Under the pieces are notes generated by a model. It did not search any database. It worked only from the letters and a program-made list of their open reading frames with translations, and had not been told where the DNA came from. This document shows positions 50,294-63,290 of a stretch of DNA of 64,000 nt, piece after piece; within the stretch, counting starts at the first letter, position 1, and each line of letters opens with the position of its first letter. Both the position numbers and the translations under genes were made by a program. Origin of the DNA: Peptoniphilaceae bacterium AM52-5BH (GTDB lineage: Bacteria; Bacillota; Clostridia; Tissierellales; Peptoniphilaceae); NCBI GenBank assembly GCA_027669155.1, contig JAQEDR010000007.1:26514-90513 (forward strand), in the 5' to 3' direction.

Positions 50294-50620
50294 GTGATCG
50301 ATGATAGTATTACTATAGATGGAGATATTTACAGATATTATTCTGATAAAGAAAAAATGCACATATTATCTATATTGGATATTAAGAAAATGATTCCTGT
50401 ACCGACTGATTGTTATGAAAGAATTGATTTTAACGAACTTGAAGATATCAGATATAAAGACTTATTTCAAAAAGAATATGCTTTTTGTTTAAAAATAAAA
50501 ACAAAGATCTTGATAAAGGTAGAAAAAATATACAAAAATCAAAAGAAAACAGGAATTATAAGAAGAGCAAATTGCAATTTTTCAAAGTTAGAAAAGGCAA
50601 TGTTGGATTGGAAGCAATAG
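50294..50620 (+). CDS. hypothetical protein, possibly 5'-truncated
   Basis: 108 residues from a GTG (MIDDSITIDGDIYRYYSDKE). The coding-like frame extends upstream as SDEHFLIYE to a stop with no start codon or SD. This suggests a remnant of a longer protein. No family recognised. Located between topB and the helicase megagene. Confidence 0.4.
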   Translation: MIDDSITIDGDIYRYYSDKEKMHILSILDIKKMIPVPTDCYERIDFNELEDIRYKDLFQKEYAFCLKIKTKILIKVEKIYKNQKKTGIIRRANCNFSKLEKAMLDWKQ

Positions 50621-50637
50621 AATAAAGGCAGTTAGAG

Positions 50638-50672
50638 CGATTTGAAAAGTAAAAAATTTCAATCGTTTTTTT
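50638..50672 (+). terminator. hairpin upstream of the megaprotein gene
   Basis: CGATTTGAAA (50638-50647) pairs with TTTCAATCG (50657-50665) with one bulged T, then seven T. Confidence 0.7.
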
Positions 50673-50813
50673 ATTGCAATAGAAAGATAGCGTAAATGAC
50701 ATTTAAAGTTATCTTTTGCTTACAGAAATTTAAAAAATAGAAAGAAATAAAGTTTAATAAATAAATATATAAAAATTTAGTTCATTTTTATCACTATAAT
50801 GAGGAGGGATAAA

Positions 50814-53800
50814 ATGCCAAGATATGATATAGTAGATTTAAGCAGAACAATCTATCTTGCAAAAGAAGAATTTAAGAAAGATATAAAAAAATATGAGGAA
50901 TATTTAAAGGTATCAGGCAATAACTATAAGTATCCATATATACATCAAATATCTATATACAATATGGATCCAAAAGCAACAGCCTGTGCAGAATTTGATT
51001 ATTGGAAAAGTATAGGTAGAAGCGTTAAAAGAGGCGAAAAAGGAATACCACTTTTAGATATAGATAGTGGAAGGATAAAATATATCTTCGACATAAGGCA
51101 AACAGTAAGTATTAATCATAATATTTCTGAGGTAAAGTTATGGAAATATGATAGCAAAAAGCATTTAAACTTACTAGATGACCTGATAGATAAGTTTAAA
51201 GAAAAAGATAGTAAGCTTCTATTAAGCCAAGAAGATAAAATTGATGCCTTAGTAGAAAGTAATGTTAGAGGAAAATTCAATAAAATTTTAGAAAGTCTAT
51301 CTGATGAAAGTTTAAAAAGCATTCAAAAGGTAGACATTTTTAATTTGTTAAAAGAATCCGTAAAAATTTCCATAAGCGAGAGAATGGAGGTCTCATATCA
51401 GCTAAAAGGAGAAAACTTATCTTTACTGTCTAAAATATCAAGTTCGGACATAGACAAAGTATTAAGCATAAGTGCTAATATAAGTAAAAATATCTTACTT
51501 GATTTGGGAAGTGAAATAAAAAGATTAGAAATTTTAGAGAAAATTCAAGAAAGAAAAGATTTGGAGCAGACAAAAGAGCTTAAGGAGCGTTATAATAAAT
51601 TAAGTTCTGATATAAACGGTGAAATAAATTTTAAAGGAGGCTTGGAAGATGAAAGAGAAATTAACATTGGCAGGCAAGGAATACCTCATGGAGGAGGGGA
51701 TTTACACACCAATCGTCAAGGAGAATTCCTTCGAGAGACAGGGAGGGACATACAAGATGGAAGAATTGGAGGAAGGCATGGAAGTCCTAATACCCAATAT
51801 GGCAATTCCCAAGGAAATAGATTTAAAGAAACTCAACAGATGGGGAAGGATGAGATTGAACTTTCTCAAGGAGAACAAAGAAGAGGATTATCAGATAATG
51901 TATTTGCAAGGGACATTGATGGATCATCTTCTATCAAAGGAAAAAGAGATAGAGGACTTTATCACGAGGGAAGAAGTCAAAATGATGGAAACTTGGGGTC
52001 TGACAGAAGAACTGAAAGAAGAGGACTATCTGAAATATCTGAGATTGAAGAAGAACATGGATATGACCCTACAAGAAATAGGGGAAAAGGAGATAATCTT
52101 AATCTAAAAAAAGAGGAAGTAGAGTCTACTTCCTTTTTTTCTGCTAAAAATCAGGGAGAGCAAATATCCTTCTCAAATCCAATAAGTCAAAGAGAAATAG
52201 ATACATTTTTAATTCATGGAGGAAATCATGAAGATGGAAGATTAGCAGTAATAGCAGAATTTTCTAAGGGTAAATCTTTAGAAGAACAGGCAAACTTTTT
52301 GAAAGAAATATATAGGGGAGCCAATGGTCTTGAAATTGAAGGAAGAAAGATATCTGCATGGTTTGGAAAGGAAGGAGCAATTTTTAAAGATGGAGATGAG
52401 GCAAGATATAGAGAAGGGCAAATAGTTTCTTGGAAAGATTTAGCTAATAATATTAATAATTTATTAGATAGAGGAGAATTTGCTAGCAATGTGGAAGTTA
52501 TAGAAAGTGCCACATATGAAAGAGAAAAAATAGCAGAAAAATTATTGTATTTAAAGAGAGATCTTTCTGATGAAACTAAGGACAGATATCTAGCGAGTCT
52601 TAATGATATAAAAGGAAGAGGCTTCCCAGATGAAAAAGAAAATCTCGGGAAAAAACTTGAAGATAAAAATTTTATAAATAAACTCAGAAAAGAATACGAG
52701 GTATTTTTAGAAGAATATAAGATTAATCCTGATATTTTAAGATTTCATCATTATAAATTATCTAGAATCTATAATGATATCAATGATTTAGAAATAGAAA
52801 GAAAATTATATAGGTCAAATTTAAAGGATATTGCACCTATTCAGAGTTTTATAACACAAGATGAAATAGATGAAAGCCTAAAAAGAGGAAGCGGGTTTTC
52901 TGATGGAAAGAAAAGAATATATGAATTTTTTACTGAAAAGCATGATTTAAAAGAACAAGCAGATTTCTTGAAAAATGAATATGGCGTAGGTGGAAGTTCT
53001 CATGCACTATCTGCTGCAAGAGAAAGTGGTGAGTGGCACGATGCGAAGGGAATAAAATATAATAAAGGTAATGCAAAAGAAATACTACTATCTTGGTCTA
53101 ATGTTGCAAGAAGAATTAATGACCTTATTAAAAAGAATAGATATATAGATGAGGAAAGTTTTGAAGAAAATAGGGAGAAAAAAACAGATCAGGAAATAAA
53201 TAAAACAGAAAAAGAAAGCCAGGAGTATATAAATTATCAAGATGATTTGCCTCCAACTGATAATGATGTATATATAGAAAGAACAAATAATAGTTCTATA
53301 TATTATTATCAAGGACAGTCCGTAGCAAGTATAGGTGATGATGGAAAACTTATCATTTATGATGAATTTATACCAAACTTTTTAAAAGAAGAAATATATT
53401 CCATAGCCTTTGAAAAACAATTAGATATACCCTTAGACCAGTTAGACGATGGAATTATTCTTGAGGGAATATATGACACTTTTTATATTAAAGAAAAGGA
53501 AGAAATAGAAGGAAGAGAATATTACCTTTTAGAAAGTCAAAGTCGATATGATGATATTCCAAATATTATAATTAATTCTAACAAAGAAGTTATAGATGAT
53601 GATATAGTAAATGGTTTTGAAGAATTTAAGGAATTTTATACTAATAAAAATAAAGAGAATATAGGTTTTGATTTAGATAGCCATATAAAAGATGATTATT
53701 GGATAATTGAGTTTAATGAGGGTTCAAGTCTAATAGAAAAAGATTATGCAGGACAAAGGCTGACTAAAGAATTATTAGATGAAATAAGGGAAATAGATGA

Positions 53801-56800
53801 AAAGATAAGACTTCATAATAAGACCTTAGGAGAAGATGAATATGGGCAGATGACTGATAAGTGGGAGGGGTATTCCAAATTCTATTTTAACCATATAGTA
53901 GATGGGAAAATAGTTGATCACTATAAGATAGACATAGGTGATGGAAATGAGATCAACCAAAGAGACTTTGAATTTCTTTATGAACAAATAGGAAAAAGTC
54001 AGATAGAACTTAATCAAACTATAGAAGAAAATAAGATAGATGAAAAAATAATTTCAATAAATCAAATTGAAGATAGAATTTTTGATGTATTAGTTAAGGA
54101 TAAAGTTTTAGAAAATGAAATTATAAAGGCAAGAGAAAACTTAGGAAATAATACCTTAGCAAGTTTTAACTCTGTATTCCAAAGAGAATATGCAAAAATC
54201 ATGAGAGAAGTTGCCGATAAGCAAGGAAATCTTCCAGATGATATGAAGTCAATAGATAAGGTTAAAGAATTAAGTCTTAGAACCGAAATTAGATATAGAC
54301 AGTATTTATATAATTCACTTGAAAACAATATAGAAGATGATAAGGAGATACTCTCTATAAAAGTGGGAGATATAGTTAGAACAGAGGATAATAAATATTT
54401 AAAAATAAAAGATATTTCCAGTGGATATGATAATAACCATAATCCAATAACATATTATTCATATGATGCCTATTTTGATAAGGACTTAAAACTATTTTCA
54501 CATTCCTTTAAAGGAAGCGATTTAAAAGCTTTAGAAGTATTAAGAAATGAAGTAGAAGAAAAATTAACAAAAGAGATTGTAGAAGATAAATTAGCAGTAA
54601 AAGTAGGATATTATTATGCTTTAGTAGATAAAGAGAAAACAAAGGATATAGAACTAGAAGAAACAGGAATTAGAGTTTATCCAAGAAAGGAAAACTCACA
54701 AGGAAAGATCTACAATTTATATAAAGGGAAATCTTTTGAGGATAGCAGAAAAATAGACAGTTTGTTTGATGAAATTACTGTCAAAATGAAAGAAGTAAAC
54801 CTTACAAATTTAAATGATGTATTAGAATTGGAAAGAGAAGGATTATTTGAAATTGCTGATGATAAAGTTACAAAATTTGAGAAAGGCTATGATATAGATG
54901 TTCAAAGTTTTAATCAGCAATTTCCGGATTATTATAATGATATATATGTTTTTAATAAAAATCTTGAAATCAGTGGTGCATATCAAAATTTAGCACATAT
55001 AAATGAAGAAAATAAAATTACTTTTAATATAAATTTATCGCAAGAAGAAAAATCAAAAATTGAAGAAATAAGAGATAAAAAAGAAGTTCTTTCCAAGTTA
55101 ATAGATAAGGATATCAAAGAAAAAAGAGAATACTATTTTGATCCTCAAAATGAAGAATACTTACTACTATCAAAGAAAATAGAAGAAGGACTATTAAAAA
55201 TCCCAGATAGTATTAAGGAGACAATCGATGGAAAAGAAGGCTTTGATGTAGAGCTAATCTTAGATATAAAAGAAAAAACTCTAAGACAAAATTTACGATA
55301 CAATGGATATATTTTAAATTCTAATCAAGCTATAAAATATAAAAGTTATAAGGACATATTAAGTAACTTACCTTATTTACTTGATGACAAACATAGAGAA
55401 GTACTTTTAAATGGATATTTAAATCAGCAAATAGAAAATGATAGAACAAGGCAAGAAGAAAATCCATTTAAAGAAGGTATGAGTATTAGATACAAAGGAA
55501 AAGAATACACTATAATCGCCATTAACGATGCTACAAGTCCTAAAACTATAGAATTAGAAGATAGCACAGGACTAATGAATGGTTTTATTACCGGAAACGA
55601 AATAATTCTTTTTAATGACTACAAAGATCTTGATTTGGAAGTTATAAAAAAAGAGGAATTAATTCCGTTAGAAATAGAAGATTATAGTCTTTTAGGATTA
55701 CCAGTTCAATTTAGAAATAAGGAATATTTAATTAAAGAAAATGAATTTAATGAAGCTGGAATGGGTAGATTAGCTTTAAGTACAATAGATAAGAGTGGTA
55801 TTACTGAAGTAATATATAGTAGAGAAAGACCAGTTTCTAATATTTTTGTAAGAAAGGAAGATTTAGAAGAATATAAATCTAGTGAAAAAGATATATTAAG
55901 TAAAAAACAATCTATCGATAAAGAGGAACTAGTAGAACAAATTAGCTTTGAAGATATTGACAATAATAACGAAGAAAAAGTTAAAAAAGACAATTCAGGG
56001 CTTTTACATAAAAGCCTTGATGTAATAAATAATAAATCTTCTCTTGTTGCTGATCAGTTTATAGTAAGAGTTGATAATGAAAAGGAAGAATTTTTAGTAT
56101 ATAGTTCGTCTAATCCAAAAAATTATAGGGAATTTACTCTACCTTTTTCTTACCTCAAAGGAATCGACAAAATTGACGGAGATGGTAATTCATTGAAATT
56201 AACCACTCATAGAAAAGAAACTATTGATAAGAAGTTAGAAGAATATAAGGAATGGAAAGAAAATAATAATTTAATAAGGACTGATAGAGAAAATATAGAA
56301 GGGATTTCTGAAGTTTCTTTAGAAAACTATAAAATTATTAATGAAGAAGAAAACCTACCACCTTCACAGAGATTAAAAAACAACATTGAAGCTATAAATG
56401 TCTTAAAGGCTTTAGAAAAAGAAAATAGAAGTGCAAGAAAAGATGAACAGGAAATTTTGGCAAAATATATCGGCTGGGGAGGACTTTCTGATGTATTTGA
56501 TGAAGAAAAGGAAGGTCAATGGCTTGATGCAAGAAACTTTTTAAAAGAAAATCTAACTGGGGAAGAATATAATAGGGCAAGAGAATCAACCTTAACGGCT
56601 TTTTATACGCCGAAAGTAGTTATAGACTCTATCTATGAAAGTCTTTCTAATCTTGGCTTTGAAAAAGGAAATATATTAGAACCAAGTGCTGGGACAGGGA
56701 GATTTATAGGAAATCTACCTGAAGAAATGAAAGAGTCAAACTTTTATGGAGTTGAATTAGATAGGATTAGTGGACAAATTGCCAAAGAACTTTACCCTAA

Positions 56801-59800
56801 TGCCAATATACAAATAAAAGGATTTGAAGAAACCAATTTTTCTAATAACCTATTTGATGTGGCCATAGGAAATATTCCTTTTGGAGAATTTAAAGTAGCA
56901 GATCGTGAGTATGAAAGAAATAACTTTCTAATTCACGATTATTTTTTTGCTAAAACTTTAGATAAGGTTAGGGATGGAGGCATAATTGCTTTTATAACAT
57001 CTTCAGGAACAATGGATAAAAAAAGTGAAGATGTTAGAAGATATATATCGGAAAGAGCAGAGTTCTTAGGAGCAATAAGACTACCAAATACTACATTTAA
57101 AGGGGTAGCTGGAACAGAAGTAACTTCAGATATAATCTTTTTAAAAAAGAGAGATAGACTATTAAAGATAGATGAAAACTGGATAAAGCTAGACAAAGAT
57201 GCAAAAGGACTAATATATAATAAATACTTTGTAGATAATCCTCAGATGGTAATAGGGACTATGGAAGAAATACCGTCAAGATTTGGGACAAGCCTTGAAT
57301 GTATTGAAAATAAAGATATTTCTTTAGAAGAAGGACTAAAAAAAGCCATTAAAAATATTCAAGGTAGGTATGAAGAAGCTCAAATAAATGATGATTTAGG
57401 AGAAGAAACAATACCGGCTGATGATAGAGTTAAAAACTATTCTTTTGCTTTAGTGGATGATGAAATATATTTTAGAGAAAATTCAATTATGCAAAAAATA
57501 TCCTTAAACAAAAAGGATAAAGATAAGGTAAAAGAATATTTAAGATTAAATGAAAGTCTAAGGAAAGTTATAACCTATCAAAGAGAAGACTATTCAGATG
57601 AAGAGATAAAAAAAGAACAAGAAAATCTAAATAAATTCTACGATGATTTCAATAGCAAACATGGAAGACTAAATTCAAAAACTAATAAAAAGTTATTTAG
57701 AGAAGATGCCAATTTTTCTTTAATTTCAACTTTGGAGAAATTAGATAAAGAAGGCAACTTTATAGGAAAATCTGATATCTTTAACAAGAGAACTATAAAA
57801 AAAGCTGTAATAATAGATCATACAGATAGGGCAATAGATGCTCTGGTACTCTCTATTAGTCAAAAAGGTAAAATAAATTTTGATTATATGGAAGAATTGA
57901 CAGGAAAAACAAGAGATAAATTAATAGAAGAATTAAAGGGAGAAATATTTTTAAATTTAGATTCCTTTGAACCTAATGATATAAATCCATTTAAGTCTGC
58001 TAATGAGCTAGGAGATTTTTCAAGACCTTACGTAAGTGCTGATGAATACTTGTCAGGAAATATAAGAGATAAAATTGAAGTTGTAGACTCTTATATTAAA
58101 AACATCGAAAAAGAGTTAGGAAAGGAAGAAAATCTAGAGGATAGTAAACTCTTAAAAAAAGAATTAGAAGAGTTACATTTTCAAAAAGCAAAGCTAGTGG
58201 AAGTAATGCCTAAAGCACTAGATGCAAGTGAGATTACAGTTAGAATGGGTGCAACATGGATACCGGAACAAGATTACAAAAAATTTATGTTTGATTTGTT
58301 GAAAACACCAGTTTCATCAAGGTGGAATATAGATATTAAGTATTCTGACTTTACAGGAGAATATAGAGTTGAAGGAAAAAGCTCTGATAGGGACAATGAC
58401 CTTGCTTCTTTTACCTATGGTACAAATAGGGTAAATGCCTACAAATTGATAGAAGATACTTTAAATTTAAGAGATACTAAGGTATTTGACCAAGTAGAAG
58501 ACAGTGATGGAAAGAAAAAATCTGTGCTTAATCAAAAAGAAACAATGCTTGCAAGAAGTAAGCAAGAGATGATAAAAGAAGAATTTAAAAGCTGGATATT
58601 TGATGATGTGGAAAGAAGAAATAGATTAGTAGAAGATTATAACGAAAGATTCAATTCCATAAGACAAAGGGAATATGATGGATCTAATCTTACTTTTGAA
58701 GGAATGAATCCTGAAATAGAATTAAGAGCACATCAAAAAGATGCCATAGCAAGAGGTTTGTTTGGTGGAAATACTTTACTTGCCCATGAAGTAGGAGCAG
58801 GAAAAACCTTTGAAATGATAGGTATAGCCATGGAGTCAAAAAGACTTGGAATGAGTAATAAGTCAATGTTTGTTGTTCCTAACCACATCGTAGAGCAATT
58901 TGGAAGAGAATTTAATGAACTCTATCCAGGAGCTAATGTATTATGTGCCACAGAAAAAGACTTCACACCAGATAGACGAAAAAGATTTTGTAGTCGTATT
59001 GCTACAGGAAGTTTTGATGCTGTTATTATAGGGCACAGTCAATTTGAAAAAATTCCTATATCAAAAGAAAGACAAGAATATGAATTGCAAGGTCAAATTG
59101 ATGAAATCATTGACTATATAGATGAATATAAAAGAGAAAGGGATCAAAGATTTACTGTAAAGCAATTAGAAAAAACAAAGAAAAAATTAGAGACAAAGTT
59201 AGAAAAACTAAATGCTGATTATAAGAAAGATGACGTTGTAACCTTTGAGGAACTGGGAGTAGATAAGTTATTTGTAGATGAAGCCCATGCCTACAAAAAC
59301 CTCTATCTATTTTCTAAAATGAGGAATGTAGCAGGAATTACTTCTACAGATTCACAAAAATCATCAGATATGCTTATGAAATGCCGCTATATGGATGAAA
59401 TAACTAATAATAAAGGATTAGTATTTGCCACAGGTACACCAGTAAGCAACAGTATGGCTGAACTTTATACCATGCAGAGATATTTACAGTATGATGAATT
59501 AAAAAAGATGAAATTGCAACATTTCGATTCTTGGGCATCTACTTTTGGAGAAACAATAACGGCAATAGAATTAAATCCTGAGGGTAATGGTTATAGGAGC
59601 AAAACCAGATTTGCAAAATTTTATAATCTTCCTGAACTTATGAATACTGTAAAAGGATTTATGGATATTAAAACAGCTGATGTTTTAAATCTTCCTACAC
59701 CAATTGCCCATTATGAAACTATAAAAACAAAGCCTACCGAAGAACAAAAAGAAATTCTTGAAACTTTTTCCGAGAGAGCAGATAAGGTTCGTGATAAGCA

Positions 59801-61745
59801 GGTAGATTCAAGTGTTGATAATATGCTATTAATAACAAATGATGGGAAGAAGATGGCATTAGATCAAAGATTAATCAATCCTTTACTTCCTGATGATCCT
59901 AATAGTAAGGTAAATACCTGTATAAAAAATGTATTTAGCATTTGGGATAAATATAAAGATAAAAAATCTGCTCAATTAATATTTTGTGATATGTCTACAC
60001 CAAGTAGTGATTTTAATATCTATGATGATATTAAAACAAAACTTATAGATATGGGAGTACCTGAAAATGAAATAGAATTTATTCATAAGGCAAAAAACAA
60101 TATGGAAAAAGATGCTATCTTTGATAAGGTAAGAAAGGGAGAAATAAGAGTCTTACTTGGTTCAACACAGAAAATGGGAGCAGGTACTAATGCTCAAGAC
60201 AAGCTAATTGCAATCCACGATCTTGATATACCATGGAGACCGGCTGATCTTTCTCAAAGGGCAGGAAGGATTGTGAGGCAGGGAAATGAGAATAAGGAAG
60301 TCCATATATTTAGATATGTAACAGAAAATACTTTTGATGCCTATCTTTTCCAAACCTTAGAGAATAAACAAAAATATATTTCTCAAATTATGACTTCAAA
60401 GACACCTGTAAGAGTTGCAGAAGATGTAGACGAAGCCACATTAAACTATGCCGAAATCAAAGCTCTTGCAACAGGAAATCCATTAATAAAGGAGAAGATG
60501 GACCTTGATGTTGAAGTTTCTAAACTTAAAATGCTAGAGTCCAATTTTAAATCAAATCTTTACAAGCTGGAAGATAAAGTAGTTAAATTTTATCCAAAGG
60601 AAATAGAAAGATTAAAAGAAAGGATAGAGAACTTAAAGGAAGATATTAAAAATGTTGAGCCTTATAGAGAAGTAGATAAAAATTTAAAAGAAGATAATAA
60701 ATTTACCTCTCTAATTATTGACGGAAAGAAGTATATAGATAAGAAAATAGCTGGAGAGTTTTTGTTGAACAAAATTAAGGGAGTTAAAATATATAGGGAA
60801 ATGGATAAAGATGGAGAAAAAATAGGTGATTATAGAAATTTTGATTTATCCATAAAATATGATTCTTTTTTCAATAAATATAACTTTATATTAAAAGGTA
60901 AGGGAAAATATAGAGGAGAGTTTGGAACAGATGAAATAGGTAATATAACAAGAATGGATAATGTATTAGATAAATTACCAGAAAGATTAGAAAATACAAT
61001 TTCAAAACTAAAAGATACAGAAGAGCAATTTCAAACAGCCAAAATTGAAATACAAAAGACATTTCCACAAGCTGAACTTTTAAAGGATAAGACACTAAGA
61101 CTTGCAGAAGTAAATAATTTACTAGATATGGGAAAAAGTGAAGATATAAGCCAAGATAATCCATTACTAGAAGAAGTAAAGGAAGAATTGATAGACTTCC
61201 TTAACAGAGAATATGATGAAGAAAACAGGTTAGAGGACTTTGATACTATATTTCCTGACTTAACAGATATAGGAATAGCTTATACAACTACACCAGATGA
61301 AAAACATGAAATACAAGTAAGTTTAGATTTAATAAATTACAAGATGAACACCTATGTAGATAAGAACCTAATTGACAGCTTTCAATACACCTATGATCCC
61401 TTAGATGCAAGTGATTTAAAAGAGCTAGTACAGATAAAGACATCTATTGGCTTTTGGAATTTTAGTGAGCTTGTATCAGTAAATGAAGAAAAACTGAGAG
61501 AAGTAATGGGACTTGAAATAGATGATGATGGCAACTTCTATGATCCATTATCTAAAGATATGGATTTAGATGGAATAATAGATAGAAATGATGCTGATTT
61601 TAGAGATAGTAAAGTGCAGGAAATAGGAGATTTTGAAAGGAAAGAAAAAACATCTATTATGGATAAATTAAAGGAATATGAGGGAAATTTAGCAGTAAAT
61701 AATAATATAAAAGAAATAAATAATAGTGAACCATGTGGCAGATAA
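50814..61745 (+). CDS. 3,643-residue ArdC / N6-methyltransferase-like / SNF2 helicase megaprotein
   Basis: Giant ICE protein of the LtrC/SNF2 type. I chose the ATG at 50814 because the SD GAGGAGG (50801-50807) lies after the first ATG at 50799. Domains: ArdC-like antirestriction/ssDNA-binding region 1-110 ([20 protein letters not shown]); a Gly/Arg-rich disordered stretch 279-431 overprinted by tnpV; two copies of a ~100-residue domain at 457-560 and 681-779; a methyltransferase-like domain about 1925-2115 ([23 protein letters not shown] in place of NPPY); an SF2/SNF2 helicase from about 2640 ([31 protein letters not shown]); and a calcium-loop motif at about 3576. Probable roles: DNA remodelling and protection of incoming DNA. 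No frameshift seen. Confidence 0.9.
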   Translation: MPRYDIVDLSRTIYLAKEEFKKDIKKYEEYLKVSGNNYKYPYIHQISIYNMDPKATACAEFDYWKSIGRSVKRGEKGIPLLDIDSGRIKYIFDIRQTVSINHNISEVKLWKYDSKKHLNLLDDLIDKFKEKDSKLLLSQEDKIDALVESNVRGKFNKILESLSDESLKSIQKVDIFNLLKESVKISISERMEVSYQLKGENLSLLSKISSSDIDKVLSISANISKNILLDLGSEIKRLEILEKIQERKDLEQTKELKERYNKLSSDINGEINFKGGLEDEREINIGRQGIPHGGGDLHTNRQGEFLRETGRDIQDGRIGGRHGSPNTQYGNSQGNRFKETQQMGKDEIELSQGEQRRGLSDNVFARDIDGSSSIKGKRDRGLYHEGRSQNDGNLGSDRRTERRGLSEISEIEEEHGYDPTRNRGKGDNLNLKKEEVESTSFFSAKNQGEQISFSNPISQREIDTFLIHGGNHEDGRLAVIAEFSKGKSLEEQANFLKEIYRGANGLEIEGRKISAWFGKEGAIFKDGDEARYREGQIVSWKDLANNINNLLDRGEFASNVEVIESATYEREKIAEKLLYLKRDLSDETKDRYLASLNDIKGRGFPDEKENLGKKLEDKNFINKLRKEYEVFLEEYKINPDILRFHHYKLSRIYNDINDLEIERKLYRSNLKDIAPIQSFITQDEIDESLKRGSGFSDGKKRIYEFFTEKHDLKEQADFLKNEYGVGGSSHALSAARESGEWHDAKGIKYNKGNAKEILLSWSNVARRINDLIKKNRYIDEESFEENREKKTDQEINKTEKESQEYINYQDDLPPTDNDVYIERTNNSSIYYYQGQSVASIGDDGKLIIYDEFIPNFLKEEIYSIAFEKQLDIPLDQLDDGIILEGIYDTFYIKEKEEIEGREYYLLESQSRYDDIPNIIINSNKEVIDDDIVNGFEEFKEFYTNKNKENIGFDLDSHIKDDYWIIEFNEGSSLIEKDYAGQRLTKELLDEIREIDEKIRLHNKTLGEDEYGQMTDKWEGYSKFYFNHIVDGKIVDHYKIDIGDGNEINQRDFEFLYEQIGKSQIELNQTIEENKIDEKIISINQIEDRIFDVLVKDKVLENEIIKARENLGNNTLASFNSVFQREYAKIMREVADKQGNLPDDMKSIDKVKELSLRTEIRYRQYLYNSLENNIEDDKEILSIKVGDIVRTEDNKYLKIKDISSGYDNNHNPITYYSYDAYFDKDLKLFSHSFKGSDLKALEVLRNEVEEKLTKEIVEDKLAVKVGYYYALVDKEKTKDIELEETGIRVYPRKENSQGKIYNLYKGKSFEDSRKIDSLFDEITVKMKEVNLTNLNDVLELEREGLFEIADDKVTKFEKGYDIDVQSFNQQFPDYYNDIYVFNKNLEISGAYQNLAHINEENKITFNINLSQEEKSKIEEIRDKKEVLSKLIDKDIKEKREYYFDPQNEEYLLLSKKIEEGLLKIPDSIKETIDGKEGFDVELILDIKEKTLRQNLRYNGYILNSNQAIKYKSYKDILSNLPYLLDDKHREVLLNGYLNQQIENDRTRQEENPFKEGMSIRYKGKEYTIIAINDATSPKTIELEDSTGLMNGFITGNEIILFNDYKDLDLEVIKKEELIPLEIEDYSLLGLPVQFRNKEYLIKENEFNEAGMGRLALSTIDKSGITEVIYSRERPVSNIFVRKEDLEEYKSSEKDILSKKQSIDKEELVEQISFEDIDNNNEEKVKKDNSGLLHKSLDVINNKSSLVADQFIVRVDNEKEEFLVYSSSNPKNYREFTLPFSYLKGIDKIDGDGNSLKLTTHRKETIDKKLEEYKEWKENNNLIRTDRENIEGISEVSLENYKIINEEENLPPSQRLKNNIEAINVLKALEKENRSARKDEQEILAKYIGWGGLSDVFDEEKEGQWLDARNFLKENLTGEEYNRARESTLTAFYTPKVVIDSIYESLSNLGFEKGNILEPSAGTGRFIGNLPEEMKESNFYGVELDRISGQIAKELYPNANIQIKGFEETNFSNNLFDVAIGNIPFGEFKVADREYERNNFLIHDYFFAKTLDKVRDGGIIAFITSSGTMDKKSEDVRRYISERAEFLGAIRLPNTTFKGVAGTEVTSDIIFLKKRDRLLKIDENWIKLDKDAKGLIYNKYFVDNPQMVIGTMEEIPSRFGTSLECIENKDISLEEGLKKAIKNIQGRYEEAQINDDLGEETIPADDRVKNYSFALVDDEIYFRENSIMQKISLNKKDKDKVKEYLRLNESLRKVITYQREDYSDEEIKKEQENLNKFYDDFNSKHGRLNSKTNKKLFREDANFSLISTLEKLDKEGNFIGKSDIFNKRTIKKAVIIDHTDRAIDALVLSISQKGKINFDYMEELTGKTRDKLIEELKGEIFLNLDSFEPNDINPFKSANELGDFSRPYVSADEYLSGNIRDKIEVVDSYIKNIEKELGKEENLEDSKLLKKELEELHFQKAKLVEVMPKALDASEITVRMGATWIPEQDYKKFMFDLLKTPVSSRWNIDIKYSDFTGEYRVEGKSSDRDNDLASFTYGTNRVNAYKLIEDTLNLRDTKVFDQVEDSDGKKKSVLNQKETMLARSKQEMIKEEFKSWIFDDVERRNRLVEDYNERFNSIRQREYDGSNLTFEGMNPEIELRAHQKDAIARGLFGGNTLLAHEVGAGKTFEMIGIAMESKRLGMSNKSMFVVPNHIVEQFGREFNELYPGANVLCATEKDFTPDRRKRFCSRIATGSFDAVIIGHSQFEKIPISKERQEYELQGQIDEIIDYIDEYKRERDQRFTVKQLEKTKKKLETKLEKLNADYKKDDVVTFEELGVDKLFVDEAHAYKNLYLFSKMRNVAGITSTDSQKSSDMLMKCRYMDEITNNKGLVFATGTPVSNSMAELYTMQRYLQYDELKKMKLQHFDSWASTFGETITAIELNPEGNGYRSKTRFAKFYNLPELMNTVKGFMDIKTADVLNLPTPIAHYETIKTKPTEEQKEILETFSERADKVRDKQVDSSVDNMLLITNDGKKMALDQRLINPLLPDDPNSKVNTCIKNVFSIWDKYKDKKSAQLIFCDMSTPSSDFNIYDDIKTKLIDMGVPENEIEFIHKAKNNMEKDAIFDKVRKGEIRVLLGSTQKMGAGTNAQDKLIAIHDLDIPWRPADLSQRAGRIVRQGNENKEVHIFRYVTENTFDAYLFQTLENKQKYISQIMTSKTPVRVAEDVDEATLNYAEIKALATGNPLIKEKMDLDVEVSKLKMLESNFKSNLYKLEDKVVKFYPKEIERLKERIENLKEDIKNVEPYREVDKNLKEDNKFTSLIIDGKKYIDKKIAGEFLLNKIKGVKIYREMDKDGEKIGDYRNFDLSIKYDSFFNKYNFILKGKGKYRGEFGTDEIGNITRMDNVLDKLPERLENTISKLKDTEEQFQTAKIEIQKTFPQAELLKDKTLRLAEVNNLLDMGKSEDISQDNPLLEEVKEELIDFLNREYDEENRLEDFDTIFPDLTDIGIAYTTTPDEKHEIQVSLDLINYKMNTYVDKNLIDSFQYTYDPLDASDLKELVQIKTSIGFWNFSELVSVNEEKLREVMGLEIDDDGNFYDPLSKDMDLDGIIDRNDADFRDSKVQEIGDFERKEKTSIMDKLKEYEGNLAVNNNIKEINNSEPCGR
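51649..52107 (+). CDS. tnpV: TnpV-like protein nested in +1 frame of the megagene
   Basis: 152 residues in the +1 frame inside the megaprotein gene. A full SD, AAAGGAGG (51633-51640), lies 8 nt before the ATG, unlikely by chance inside a coding region. The C-terminal two thirds resemble transposon-encoded Tnp[21 protein letters not shown], then [37 protein letters not shown] and a final [10 protein letters not shown]. This parallels the TnpV pattern of G-R-x-R-x-x-F-L-K-E, H-L, G-(V/I)-T-E-x-L-K-A and a final E-I-V-x-x-E-L-I. The megaprotein frame over the same bases is low-complexity Gly/Arg/Asp-rich, as expected of an overprinted frame. Function of TnpV is unknown. Confidence 0.7.
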   Translation: MKEKLTLAGKEYLMEEGIYTPIVKENSFERQGGTYKMEELEEGMEVLIPNMAIPKEIDLKKLNRWGRMRLNFLKENKEEDYQIMYLQGTLMDHLLSKEKEIEDFITREEVKMMETWGLTEELKEEDYLKYLRLKKNMDMTLQEIGEKEIILI

Positions 61746-61778
61746 AACTTTAAATGAGATTATTAGAGGAAAAAGAAT

Positions 61779-62921
61779 ATGGAATTTGATAGAGATAGAT
61801 TTAATGAATTTATTCGAGAAAATTTTTCTTTTGATGGTAATACTCAGAGAATAATCAACAATATAGTTGAATATGGAATTAAAAATTTTGCCGATTCAGA
61901 AGATAAATTAGTTGGATTTATCCAGACTACAATTGATGATCCAACAGTTGAAGAAATAAAACAATTTATTATTAGTGATGAAAAGGAAGAAGAAATAAAA
62001 GATTTAACAGATAAGAAAGATAAAAATAGAAATGGAGGAATAAAAATGAATATAAAAAAGGGAAATGTAATTGAAACTGAATTTGGAGACACTATGGTAC
62101 TGGATGTGAAAGATAATCAAGCGACCTTATTTGACGGAAATCAATTTATTTTAGCCACAGGAGTAGAATTTAATAAAGAAAGTGGAAAGTATGAATGGGA
62201 TTCTGTTAGATACGCAAGTGATATAAAAACAATAGCAAATATGGAAAATACAAATTTTGAAAGCATGAAAAATACAATAGATTTTTTAGCAGAATATAAT
62301 CATAAAGAATTTGTAAAAGGTATTATATCTCTTGAAACAGGAGTAGAAAATGAAAATGTTCTTAATAATGCCTATGATAATTATATGAACGATTCAGTTA
62401 TGGGTCTTATTGATGAAAAGTTTATTGAATATATAGACGAAGAAGAGTTAAAAGAAAACTTAGAAGTTAATCAAGAACAAGGAGATAAAGAGATGAAAGA
62501 TATAGATAATAAAGAGAAGGATACATTAAATATAGATGGAAATATAGCAACTGATATAGAAATTAAAGATTTAAAATCAAAAGATGGGAGGGACTTTAAA
62601 GTAGCCTCCTTTTCTATTGCTGAAAATGACAAGGGAGGAGATGCAAAATTCATCAGCTGCTACGCCTATAATGATAAAATCAATCAAGTAAAAAATTTGA
62701 AAAAAGGAGATTTTGTACACCTATTTGGCAAAGAAAAGAAAAGTATGGGAAAGGATAATAAGGAATACACAAGTCTAAAAGTATACTCTGCCAAATTATT
62801 AAAAGCTAAAGAGCATACTAAAGCAAAAATATCAACAATAGAGAAATTAAAGAAATTTAAGACTAAAGGGGATATGAAAGTGGATGAAAAGAAGAAAAAT
62901 GATAAAAGCATAGAAAGGTAA
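61779..62921 (+). CDS. LPD28 / SSB-like ICE protein
   Basis: 380 residues. An N-terminal helical domain about 1-80 (FNEFIRENFSFDGNTQRI). Then an LPD28-like region about 90-145 (IETEFGDTMVLDVKDNQATL then FDGNQFILATGVEF). A C-terminal OB fold about 245-345 (LNIDGNIATDIEIKDLKSKD, VASFSIAENDKGGDAKFISC) resembles the SSB at 35886. A second ATG at 62046 follows GGAGGAATAAAA, so a shorter product starting MNIKKGNVIE is also possible. It directly follows the megagene. Likely a DNA-binding accessory. Confidence 0.7.
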   Translation: MEFDRDRFNEFIRENFSFDGNTQRIINNIVEYGIKNFADSEDKLVGFIQTTIDDPTVEEIKQFIISDEKEEEIKDLTDKKDKNRNGGIKMNIKKGNVIETEFGDTMVLDVKDNQATLFDGNQFILATGVEFNKESGKYEWDSVRYASDIKTIANMENTNFESMKNTIDFLAEYNHKEFVKGIISLETGVENENVLNNAYDNYMNDSVMGLIDEKFIEYIDEEELKENLEVNQEQGDKEMKDIDNKEKDTLNIDGNIATDIEIKDLKSKDGRDFKVASFSIAENDKGGDAKFISCYAYNDKINQVKNLKKGDFVHLFGKEKKSMGKDNKEYTSLKVYSAKLLKAKEHTKAKISTIEKLKKFKTKGDMKVDEKKKNDKSIER

Positions 62922-62934
62922 AAGATTATAGGGG

Positions 62935-63290
62935 GCAGGTTTTTGTCTGCTTACTGTATTGTATGATGGGGCAAGTTCCAATACTGGGGTGAAAGTCCCT
63001 AAACAGCGTATTTGTCGACGAATTCCATAGCAATCCTGAAATTTCACATGGAGATATGTGGAAGAGAGGAACGACCTGACTTGATGAACATGAATATGAT
63101 ATTAAGGTTGGTTAGATATGTAGATTACAGTATACTAACAGTAGCAAACAGTGTAGTGGCAAACAGAGTAATGGTTTTAGTAACCAAATGTATAGAAAAG
63201 AAGTTAGGATTAAAATAAATGCAACAAAATTCAAAGTTATTAAACCAACCAAGCTAAAATGTTTTGGATTTGAAGTCTGAAAAAGAAAAG
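62935..63290 (+). pseudogene. decayed group II intron with RT/maturase fragment
   Basis: The 5' part carries domain-I-like RNA sequence, including CTGGGGTGAAAGTCCCTA (62984-63001) and GAACGACCTGACTTGATGAA. A maturase fragment follows: LRLVRYVDYSILTVANSVVA and VTKCIEKKLGLK, stop at 63216. In the next frame it continues INATKFKVIKPTKLKCFGFE. The catalytic YADD is YVDY, and one A is missing at about 63215. Most of the reverse transcriptase is gone. Known intron maturases have the same order of segments. Confidence 0.65.

Noticed and set aside
50799..50813. First ATG of the helicase megagene
   Set aside because: The Shine-Dalgarno GAGGAGG lies after it, so ribosomes should start at 50814.
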